Assembly: GCA_020628815.1 (NCBI GenBank)
Contig: JAHDEN010000033.1
Coordinates: 1-45,144, forward strand
Direction: 5' to 3'
Origin: Chloroflexota bacterium
GTDB lineage: Bacteria > Chloroflexota > Anaerolineae > Promineifilales > Promineifilaceae
DNA length: 45,144 nucleotides
Part shown: positions 16,417-23,296 of the stretch, piece after piece
How the letters are laid out: the number at the start of each line of letters is the position of its first letter
Position numbering within the stretch: the stretch's first letter is position 1
Position numbers and translations under genes: made by a program
The notes under the pieces: generated by a model
Told to the model about the DNA's origin: nothing
What the model saw: only the letters and a program-made list of their open reading frames with translations
The model's database searches: none

Positions 16417-17250
16417 CTAAACCACTGGGTTTGTCAGGCTGCCAACTTTCTCCACATGCACCGTTACGCTGTCACCCGCTTTTAGAAAGATGGGTGGGGT
16501 GCGTGGATAACCGACTCCCTCAGGCGTACCGGTTAAAATCACGTCGCCCGGCTCAAGGGTGCAGATTTTAGAGATAAAGCTGATGGTAAATGCCACATTG
16601 AAAATCATGTAGCTGGTGTTGCTGCTTTGCAGTGTCTCGCCGTTGAGTTCAAGGCTAATGTTTAGATTCTGCACATCGTCGATCTCGTCGGCCGTGACCA
16701 TGCTGGGCCCCAGCGGCCCAAAGGTGTCGAGCATTTTGCCCGCCGTAAACTGGCTCGTTTGCCGCTGCAAATCCCGGGCCGAGACATCGTTGGCACACGC
16801 ATACCCAGCCACATAGCTCAACGCATCTTCTTCAGAAACTTGGTAGCAGCTTTTACCAATGATTACCGCTAACTCCGCTTCGTAGTCTACTTTTTTAGTC
16901 ACTGGCGGAATCACAATCGATTGGTTGTGACCAATCAGAGAGGTATGGGTTTTGTGGAACAGCATCGGGTAGTCGGGTGGAGCTGCGCCCCCTTCGGCCG
17001 CATGTGCGGCGTAGTTGCGCCCCAGCGCGATCACTTTGCCTGGCCGAACAACCGGCGGCAAAAAGGTCACTTCGTCCAGCCCCATTGTTTTTGTCCCAGT
17101 CTCAGCCGCATTGCGGGCCGCATCTAGCCCAAAATCGCCGCTGTGTAGCAGGTCAACCATGGTTCCGTTGTATTCAAGATCAACGATATGATCCCCTTTT
17201 ACCGCTCCCAAAATTACTTCATCCGCTCTTTTAACTGTGACTAATTTCAT
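16417..17250 (-). CDS. Fumarylacetoacetate hydrolase-family protein
   Basis: The 277-residue FAH-fold enzyme hydrolyses or decarboxylates 2-oxo-acid-type substrates (fumarylpyruvate, acylpyruvate or 2-hydroxyhepta-dienedioate types). Visible are IALGRNYAAHAAEGG, the metal-binding E-x-E and D in DYEAELAVIIGK and YACANDVSARDLQ, and the ILTGTPEGVGYPRTPP loop. I chose ATG 17250 because GGAG stands upstream at a workable distance; a frame 11 codons longer exists. It is divergent from the GNAT gene, and the two 5' regions are only 72 bp apart. The substrate is undetermined. Confidence 0.92.
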   Translation of the reverse strand: MKLVTVKRADEVILGAVKGDHIVDLEYNGTMVDLLHSGDFGLDAARNAAETGTKTMGLDEVTFLPPVVRPGKVIALGRNYAAHAAEGGAAPPDYPMLFHKTHTSLIGHNQSIVIPPVTKKVDYEAELAVIIGKSCYQVSEEDALSYVAGYACANDVSARDLQRQTSQFTAGKMLDTFGPLGPSMVTADEIDDVQNLNISLELNGETLQSSNTSYMIFNVAFTISFISKICTLEPGDVILTGTPEGVGYPRTPPIFLKAGDSVTVHVEKVGSLTNPVV

Positions 17251-17322
17251 CGTATTTTCTCCAGCGTTAACTTTATGGGACAATTATTCCAGAGATTGGC
17301 AAAAAACAAAGAGAGAATAGGT

Positions 17323-17835
17323 ATGAATTCTGAAATTCTGATACGAGCGCCTGAAAAAACCGACCTGGATGATTTATACGAGATGCAGCAGGCTAAAAGA
17401 TACATTTGGGGGACGTTCCAATTGCCCCACACATCTCGTGAGCTGTGGGAGAAACGGCTCACGAATCGGCCGGAAGGGCTTTACAGCCTGGTTGCGGTTC
17501 TAGACGGAAAAGTAGTCGGCAACCTAAGCTTAGCCACCAGCAACCGGCCGCGGCGTAAGCATGCCGCATCGATCGGGATGGGGGTTAACGACCAGTTTGC
17601 CGGCCGGGGAGTCGGCACTGCGCTCATGGCCGCCTGTGTCGATATGGCTGACAACTGGCTTAATTTGGTCCGGCTTGAGCTAAGCGTGTTCCATGATAAT
17701 GCGCCTGCCATCGGGCTGTACACCAAGTTCGGTTTTGAACAAGAAGGGGTGTACAAACATTACGGATTTCGCGACGGGGAATATGTCGATGCGCTAACGA
17801 TGGCCCGCATCCGGCCCGGTTTTCAGAATGACTAA
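17323..17835 (+). CDS. GNAT-family N-acetyltransferase
   Basis: The 170-residue GNAT protein has the acetyl-CoA loop in MGVNDQFAGRGVGTALMAACVDMA and the C-terminal LSVFHDNAPAIGLYTKFGFEQEGVYKHYGFRDGEYVDALTMA block typical of RimJ/RimL- or PhnO-like enzymes. I take the start at ATG 17323 (MNSEILIRAP), since the 16 residues before it are not conserved-looking; the upstream AGAGAG is a weak ribosome site. The stop overlaps the next gene by 8 bp, so the pair is likely coupled. The acceptor is unknown. Confidence 0.9.
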   Translation: MNSEILIRAPEKTDLDDLYEMQQAKRYIWGTFQLPHTSRELWEKRLTNRPEGLYSLVAVLDGKVVGNLSLATSNRPRRKHAASIGMGVNDQFAGRGVGTALMAACVDMADNWLNLVRLELSVFHDNAPAIGLYTKFGFEQEGVYKHYGFRDGEYVDALTMARIRPGFQND

Positions 17836-19207
17836 ACTGATCCAAAAATGGGGAGGCTGGCTGTTTGCCCTGTGGCTTTTGCTCATTCCGCTGCCGCTTT
17901 ATCTTCCCATTTTTGAGCTCGATTATCAGCCATACTACATTCAATTTAGCAGTTTTAGCCTCTATCCCAATCAAGCCATCGCGGCCGTTTTGCTTTTGGG
18001 GGGATGGGTTTATTCAGGCGGCAGGCTCAACCTGCGACCCTACAGCCTCACAATCCCACTGCTGGCGCTCACATGCCTAACGTTTGTCTCCATGTTTACG
18101 GCGCATGTAGACGGCCAGCTATCCACCATTCAATTGGGCAGGCTGCTGATCGCCCTATCCCTCGTCTTCGCGCTTAAAAATTTAGTGTTACCGGCCAAAT
18201 CGATCTATCTGGCACTGCTCCTGTTTTTGATTGTGCAGGGGATCGCCGCCACGCTGCAATTTGGTCTGCAAAATGATCTGGGGCTGTGGTTCTTGGGTGA
18301 AGCGGATATAGAGCCATTACCCGGCCGGGGGAGCATTATTTTTGGCCCCAACGAAACCTATTGGTTGCGCAGCTACGGGCTGGCACCCCACCCCAATATT
18401 TTGGGCGGTTTTGTCGCATCTGCCCTGTGCGCCGCACTGTTTTGGCAAGATGGGGAGTCTCCGGCCGTTTCTAAGTGGTTGCTGATGCCAGCCCTTTTTC
18501 TGGGCACGTTGGCCCTCCTTTTTCCCTTTTCCCGTTCAGCATGGTTGGGCGCAGGCTTGGGCATCGGATTTGGCCTGAAGGTTTTAGTCCTTTCAGTCAT
18601 TCGGAGCACCCAACCAACCAAACAGGGGTGGCTGAGCCTGTCGAAGTTGGGATCGCAACTGAAAAAACTAATCCCACTCGGTTTGGCCATCATCCTGTTT
18701 TGGATCATGGCTCGCCCCGCCATTCAGGCCCGCTCACAGCCGCTGCCCAACCAAACTGTGACCCAATCTGTGGGAGAGCGACAGCTGCTTCAAGAGTTGG
18801 CTTTTGAATTCATCTCAGACAACAGGGTGCTGGGGCTGGGTGCGGGCAACTTTGGTCCGGCTATGCTCGATCATCCTAATCGAGAGACGTTCCCCAATAT
18901 TCATCCGGTACACAATGTGCCGCTGTTGCTCACGGCCGAACTTGGCTTTTTTGGTGGGGCGATCTGGATTTGGCTTATGCTGGCTCCGGCCGGAATCGCT
19001 TTGCTGGCCGCATGGCACGGCCGACTCACCCCAGAGCTGTTAGGCTGTGTCGCGGCGTTGCTCGCACTGGCGGCCGTTGATCTGTTTGACTATTACAGTT
19101 GGGGGTGGCCCCACGGGTTAACATGGCGCTGGATGTGGTTTGCCCTGCTGGCGGCTAATCTCCAGACAGCCGAGCCGCCTTTTGAACCGGATCTTCCGGC
19201 TGTTTGA
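17828..19207 (+). CDS. O-antigen ligase/polymerase-like membrane protein (Wzy_C)
   Basis: This 459-residue integral membrane protein has about ten or more hydrophobic helices. It has the family hallmark APHPNILGGF (about residue 185) and a large extracytoplasmic loop before the final helices (QERQLLQELAFEFISDNRVLGLGAGNFG, then IHPVHNVPLLL). O-antigen ligases and polymerases join undecaprenyl-linked glycans outside the membrane. A Gram-negative lipid A-core is not expected in Chloroflexota, so polymerase or glycoprotein ligase roles are more likely. It is coupled to the GNAT gene upstream, and its 3' end overlaps the convergent glycosyltransferase by 53 bp. Confidence 0.85.
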   Translation: MTKLIQKWGGWLFALWLLLIPLPLYLPIFELDYQPYYIQFSSFSLYPNQAIAAVLLLGGWVYSGGRLNLRPYSLTIPLLALTCLTFVSMFTAHVDGQLSTIQLGRLLIALSLVFALKNLVLPAKSIYLALLLFLIVQGIAATLQFGLQNDLGLWFLGEADIEPLPGRGSIIFGPNETYWLRSYGLAPHPNILGGFVASALCAALFWQDGESPAVSKWLLMPALFLGTLALLFPFSRSAWLGAGLGIGFGLKVLVLSVIRSTQPTKQGWLSLSKLGSQLKKLIPLGLAIILFWIMARPAIQARSQPLPNQTVTQSVGERQLLQELAFEFISDNRVLGLGAGNFGPAMLDHPNRETFPNIHPVHNVPLLLTAELGFFGGAIWIWLMLAPAGIALLAAWHGRLTPELLGCVAALLALAAVDLFDYYSWGWPHGLTWRWMWFALLAANLQTAEPPFEPDLPAV

Positions 19208-20693
19208 TTTGCCTGCGTGCCCACTGCATTTGCAGCGTTTGGAACAGCGTCAGCCCAGAAAGATAGTAGAGGCCGACGCTAAAAACCATCGCGTAAAATG
19301 CGATCCCCCAATGGCTCATGGAAAGTGCGTACAGCGACGTACACAAACTGACGGTGCCTAACAGGATTTCCCAAAATGTAAGCTGATCCGCCTTAAGGTT
19401 GTACCGCTGCACCATCCAAACCCCTTTGGCTTCAGACAAACCGCTGCCAAATTTGGCGGTCCGTTCAAATTCAGCCTGTTTTTTGGTGAAGATTTCTAGC
19501 CCTGCACGCAAGGTGTTTAGCATTAAACCGGCCCCGGCCGTGGTTAAAAACAAAATAAACAAGATGCTAAATTTAAGCTTGTGATCCGCTTGCCGCTGCC
19601 CCATGATAAAAAAGGCGGTTGGCACCAAAGATGTGAGCGCAAAAAGTGCGGCTATGCCGCCTAAACCGATCAATCGGGGAGCAACCGGATCTAACAGCAA
19701 AATAATCGGGTAGAGAATAACCAATCCTAGAATCAGAAAATGGATCGAGTAGCCGGTGAGGTGAAAGGTGGCTGCCAGCTTACGGCCAAACGGAATATCT
19801 TGTGACCAGACGTTGGGCAAAAGCTTCATGGCGCACTCTAAGCTGCCACGCGCCCAGCGGTGCTGCTGTCGCCGAAACCCTTGGGCGCTGACCGGCAGTT
19901 CGGCCGGAACGCACACATCGTTGACGTAAACCGCCTCCCATCCCAACATCATGGTTCGGTAGGATAAGTCGACATCCTCAGTCAAGGTGTCGGCCGACCA
20001 TCCACCTGCGCTCTCAAGTGCTTCACGTCGCCAGATTCCGGCCGTGCCGTTGAAGTTGAAGTAGAGGCCGCTGCGACTGCGGGCCACTTGCTCCAGCGTA
20101 AAGTGGGCATCGATAAAAATCGATTGGGTTTTGGTCAAAATCGAATAATCACGGTTTAGGTGGTCCCAGCGAGCCTGCACAAAACCGACGTTGGGGGTAA
20201 ACCATGGAACCATCTGTTTCAGATAGTCTGGGTCTGGGTCAAAATCCGCATCAAAAATCGCCAAATAGTCACCGGTGGCCAGCGGCATTGCGTCACGCAG
20301 CGCTCCCGCTTTGTACCCATCGCGATTGGTCCGGTGGATATGGTCAATGTTGGTCCCATTTTGGCTGATCTGGCTGACCAACTGGGCAACAATTTGGCTC
20401 GTTTGATCTGTCGAGTCATCCAGAACTTGAATCTGCAATTTGTCGGCCGGATAGTCAAACTGGCTGACCGCTTTAATAATCCGCTCTGCCACATACATTT
20501 CGTTGTAAATGGGGATTTGCACCGTGACGGGGGGCCATTCAGTTAGTTCGGCCGGTTGTGGCGCATGTTCGTCTCCCGCTTTGCGCCAACCCAGCCACAG
20601 CATGCTAAAACAGTGCAGCCCATAGGCAAACAGCCCGGCCGAGACGAGAAAATAAAGTGTTGCCACCAGAATAATTGCGAGTGTTTGGAACAT
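19155..20693 (-). CDS. Processive family 2 glycosyltransferase, cellulose/mannan synthase-like
   Basis: This 512-residue membrane glycosyltransferase has an N-terminal helix, then a GT2 catalytic domain with VQVLDDSTDQT-type D-x-D start, DADFDPDPDYL, TEDVDLSYR and QQHRWARGSLECA (the Q-x-x-R-W motif of processive beta-glycan synthases). Several C-terminal helices follow from about residue 320. The motifs fit a CslA/mannan-synthase-like enzyme that polymerises and exports a polysaccharide. It is the last gene of a minus-strand cluster, one base after the nucleoside phosphorylase stop. Its 3' end overlaps the convergent O-antigen-ligase-like gene by 53 bp. Confidence 0.9.
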   Translation of the reverse strand: MFQTLAIILVATLYFLVSAGLFAYGLHCFSMLWLGWRKAGDEHAPQPAELTEWPPVTVQIPIYNEMYVAERIIKAVSQFDYPADKLQIQVLDDSTDQTSQIVAQLVSQISQNGTNIDHIHRTNRDGYKAGALRDAMPLATGDYLAIFDADFDPDPDYLKQMVPWFTPNVGFVQARWDHLNRDYSILTKTQSIFIDAHFTLEQVARSRSGLYFNFNGTAGIWRREALESAGGWSADTLTEDVDLSYRTMMLGWEAVYVNDVCVPAELPVSAQGFRRQQHRWARGSLECAMKLLPNVWSQDIPFGRKLAATFHLTGYSIHFLILGLVILYPIILLLDPVAPRLIGLGGIAALFALTSLVPTAFFIMGQRQADHKLKFSILFILFLTTAGAGLMLNTLRAGLEIFTKKQAEFERTAKFGSGLSEAKGVWMVQRYNLKADQLTFWEILLGTVSLCTSLYALSMSHWGIAFYAMVFSVGLYYLSGLTLFQTLQMQWARRQIKQPEDPVQKAARLSGD

Positions 20694-20694
20694 A

Positions 20695-21474
20695 TTAATG
20701 TTTGAACAAGTGAATCAGGGTCTTAGTAACCTGGTATAAAACTTGATTGAGTTGGTGCTGTTTAGGCGCAAGTTGATGGGTGCCCGTTGCAAGGGAGTCA
20801 CTAATGACGAGAACGGCTGATGCCGCTATATTGAGCCGCTCCGCCGCCGCAAATAAGCTGGCTGTCTCCATTTCAACCGCAACCATCCCTTGTTGGCCAA
20901 ACGCTTTGACCTCAGCTTGGGTTTCGCGGAAAACAGATGCGGTTGTCCAAACTGGTGCTTCATGGATGGCTGGGAAAGGGATTGAGCGAGCCTTTTTGCT
21001 TTGGATTTGAGTTAATCCGGCCGCTAATGTTTGATTTAATTTTAGAGAAGGCACAGCCCACTCTGCCGGAGGGAGATAGTGGTCTGAAACCCCATCATTG
21101 CGGAACGACTGTGACGGGATGACGATGTCTTCAAAATGGATGCTGGGGAGCAACCCACCGGCCGTACCAGCCAAAACCACCTGTTTAACACCCCATGCGG
21201 CTAAAAGCTCAAGGTGAGCCACAACTGATGCCCCGCCGACCCCGATGTTACCCAAAAGGCCGACCCCTGTGGTTCTTCTTGGTAGAAACACGCTGGCTGG
21301 AACCCGACTTGACTGCGTTGCTGCGGTGATGCGTACCGCGTGATCCATCATTGTTTTTGACATGAAGATAAGCACCGTTTGTGGAGCCGCTCTCCGTCTG
21401 CGTGCAGGATATCCCGCATCGAGCATGTCTTGAGCAGTGAGGATGGGGGGGCTAGAGTATTTTTCAGGATGCAT
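20695..21474 (-). CDS. Nucleoside phosphorylase (PNP/UDP family)
   Basis: The protein has 259 residues from ATG 21474, which follows an AAGGGGGAA ribosome site; a frame nine residues longer exists. Family landmarks are VVLAGTAGGLLPSIHFEDIVIP, FRNDGVSDHYLPP and the purine/ribose-binding VEMETASLFAAAERL. The enzyme cleaves a nucleoside with phosphate. It overlaps the preceding methyltransferase by 11 bp and precedes the GT2 gene by one base. In a cluster with a radical SAM enzyme and two methyltransferases, it may salvage 5'-deoxyadenosine, methylthioadenosine or a related product, an inference from context only. Confidence 0.88.
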   Translation of the reverse strand: MHPEKYSSPPILTAQDMLDAGYPARRRRAAPQTVLIFMSKTMMDHAVRITAATQSSRVPASVFLPRRTTGVGLLGNIGVGGASVVAHLELLAAWGVKQVVLAGTAGGLLPSIHFEDIVIPSQSFRNDGVSDHYLPPAEWAVPSLKLNQTLAAGLTQIQSKKARSIPFPAIHEAPVWTTASVFRETQAEVKAFGQQGMVAVEMETASLFAAAERLNIAASAVLVISDSLATGTHQLAPKQHQLNQVLYQVTKTLIHLFKH

Positions 21475-22384
21475 GGTTCCCCCTTTTGGGCGTGAGGACA
21501 ATCAGAGGAAATTCTGCGGCCGGGCGCAATCGGCTCAACTGCCGCTTTAAACGACGCGAAGCCAAGCGCCAGCTCGGATACCGGTTGATCAGTTGGACTT
21601 CAAGATGAAGCTGTTGGGCCAGTTGGGTGATGCGGACGGGGGTGAGGAAATTTTTACTTTCTATGCTGTTTGAACGGGTTCCAAACCGTTTTTCAAAGTC
21701 AGCTTCACGTTCAGCCACCATTTCCTGCCCTGTTTCACGGTTTTGGTAGATGGGGGTATCGATGACGATAATTTTGCCGTTACCCGTGCAAACTCGCACC
21801 GCTTCTTCAAGCGTGTGCAGATAGTCGGCCGAATAGTGGAGCGCTGCGTTGTAGACCACCAAATCGAACTGGTTGTCATCTAACGGGAGACGGTCAAACT
21901 CAGCCTGAATGGGTGTAAACTCAGATGGATAATGAGGGTGAACGCCCAACCCATCAAACGAGTTGATGGTCAGATCGACGGCCGCTACGTTATGACCCAT
22001 CTGCGCTAATTTGTTTGCTAGCCAGCCATTGCCTGCACCCAAGTCTAGGATATTTAAACTCGACCCGTTGAGCGGTTTTAAAGCGACTTCGACCAAAAAC
22101 TGAAAGCTGACAGCACGTTCGGCCCACATAGCGGCCAAAGGATGCTCGGCCGTTGTGAAAGGCAATTGGTTATAGTCTGCGCTGTTCTCCGTCCGTCCTT
22201 CAGCTTCTCGGATCAATTCGTATTCCTCAATAAATCGGTTGTATCGCTCCAGCCTCTCTGGGGCAATCATGCGCCAGATTCCATCGATTTTATGATATTC
22301 CTCACCGCTTGTTAGACAAGTTAGCGTCTTGTAATCTTTCGCTTCAAGCGGGTTTTGGGTGATGGGGCTTACAAATTGGAACAT
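21464..22384 (-). CDS. Class I SAM-dependent methyltransferase
   Basis: The protein has 306 residues. The N-terminus (MFQFVSPITQNPLEAKDYKTLTCLTSGEEYHKIDGIWRM) resembles a Trm112-like leader without its zinc cysteines. The Rossmann methyltransferase core follows with LDLGAGNGWLANKLAQ (motif I, about residue 115), AVDLT and FDLVVYNAALHY. Such proteins methylate small molecules or lipids, and the substrate is unknown. The C-terminal RLASRRLKRQLSRLRPAAEF stretch is strongly basic. It begins two bases after the other methyltransferase ends and overlaps the nucleoside phosphorylase, so the three are probably one transcript. Confidence 0.87.
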   Translation of the reverse strand: MFQFVSPITQNPLEAKDYKTLTCLTSGEEYHKIDGIWRMIAPERLERYNRFIEEYELIREAEGRTENSADYNQLPFTTAEHPLAAMWAERAVSFQFLVEVALKPLNGSSLNILDLGAGNGWLANKLAQMGHNVAAVDLTINSFDGLGVHPHYPSEFTPIQAEFDRLPLDDNQFDLVVYNAALHYSADYLHTLEEAVRVCTGNGKIIVIDTPIYQNRETGQEMVAEREADFEKRFGTRSNSIESKNFLTPVRITQLAQQLHLEVQLINRYPSWRLASRRLKRQLSRLRPAAEFPLIVLTPKRGNHAS

Positions 22385-22386
22385 GA

Positions 22387-23196
22387 TTAGCTATTCAACT
22401 TCATCGTCAAAATAAAAAAATCACCCATCCGATTAAACGGCCACATGTGCGAAACCGCTTCGTCTAGCTGCACCAATCGTTTAAACAGATTTGGGCGGCG
22501 TGGGGCGAATGTCTTGTTGTCGGCCGTGGGTGTCACAACCGAAAGCCCTTCAAGGTGAAGGAGTTCAAACTGGGGGCCAAACGCCCGCATCACCTGCTTT
22601 GGGGTGAAATACCATGTGCGGAACTGCACCGCTTCGACGTTGGCTACGACCCCGTTTGGGCGCAACCGTCGGGTCGCAACCCGCCAATCCTTTAAAAATA
22701 AACTGATTTCCCACGGGCATATCGGGGGCATGATGACCCAAATCGCCAGACCGCCCGGCCGTAAAATTTTGGGCAGATGCTGGGTAACCGGCCGCAAATC
22801 TTGAACACAGTTTAGACCGCCAAAATTTGAATAAACTGCATTGAATGGGCCGTTTTGCACTTGGTCTAAAGCGGTGAACGAAAGCCGTTCGGCCGTTAAC
22901 TTGCCATCTAGCTGGGCCGTTTTAATTTTTGTTTGGATCGCTTCAACCATACCGTCTGACAGATCAGTCGCATGGACCGTATGTCCCAGCCGCACAATGT
23001 TCTGCGCATCCAGCCCAGTGCCCGCATTAATCTCTAGCAGGTGGCTATTGGGGGGAATGTGGCGGTTGACGGCCGCATACACCCGCTCCCGCATGCGGGT
23101 TAAATTGACATGGTTTTCGCCAAATTCGTCATACACAAACGACTTGCGACTAAACGCTTTTGACACAGATTGGGTATGATCGATCATGTTGGACAT
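22387..23196 (-). CDS. Class I SAM-dependent methyltransferase (second)
   Basis: The protein has 269 residues. SKAFSRKSFVYDEFGENHVNLTRMR at the start and LLEINAGTGLDAQNIVRLGHTVHATDLSDGMVEA (SAM-binding motif I and II) give a UbiE-like methyltransferase; motif I has INAGTG where DxGxG is usual. FNAVYSNFGGLNCVQD and PGGLAIWVIMPPICPWE follow in the usual order. Two starts, ATG 23196 and ATG 23187, are possible and neither has a ribosome site. The upstream spacer is a repeat. It begins a tightly packed run of four genes. Confidence 0.87.
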   Translation of the reverse strand: MSNMIDHTQSVSKAFSRKSFVYDEFGENHVNLTRMRERVYAAVNRHIPPNSHLLEINAGTGLDAQNIVRLGHTVHATDLSDGMVEAIQTKIKTAQLDGKLTAERLSFTALDQVQNGPFNAVYSNFGGLNCVQDLRPVTQHLPKILRPGGLAIWVIMPPICPWEISLFLKDWRVATRRLRPNGVVANVEAVQFRTWYFTPKQVMRAFGPQFELLHLEGLSVVTPTADNKTFAPRRPNLFKRLVQLDEAVSHMWPFNRMGDFFILTMKLNS

Positions 23197-23207
23197 TTAC
23201 GATTTCA

Positions 23208-23293
23208 GATTTACGATTTTCGATTGGTTTCCGTAGCCAAGGTTATTCGACATGGCGATTTAATCGTCAATCCAAAATCGAAAATCGTCAATC
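23208..23293. repeat. Inverted repeat with GATTTACGATTTTCGATTGG arms
   Basis: The 5' arm spans 23208-23227 and the 3' arm 23272-23293, near-complementary with a small gap. An extra direct copy of the word GATTTACGATTT lies just before the left arm. It fills the spacer between the radical SAM gene and the methyltransferase, and may act as an RNA hairpin in that transcript. It carries no gene. Confidence 0.55.
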
Positions 23294-23296
23294 AAA

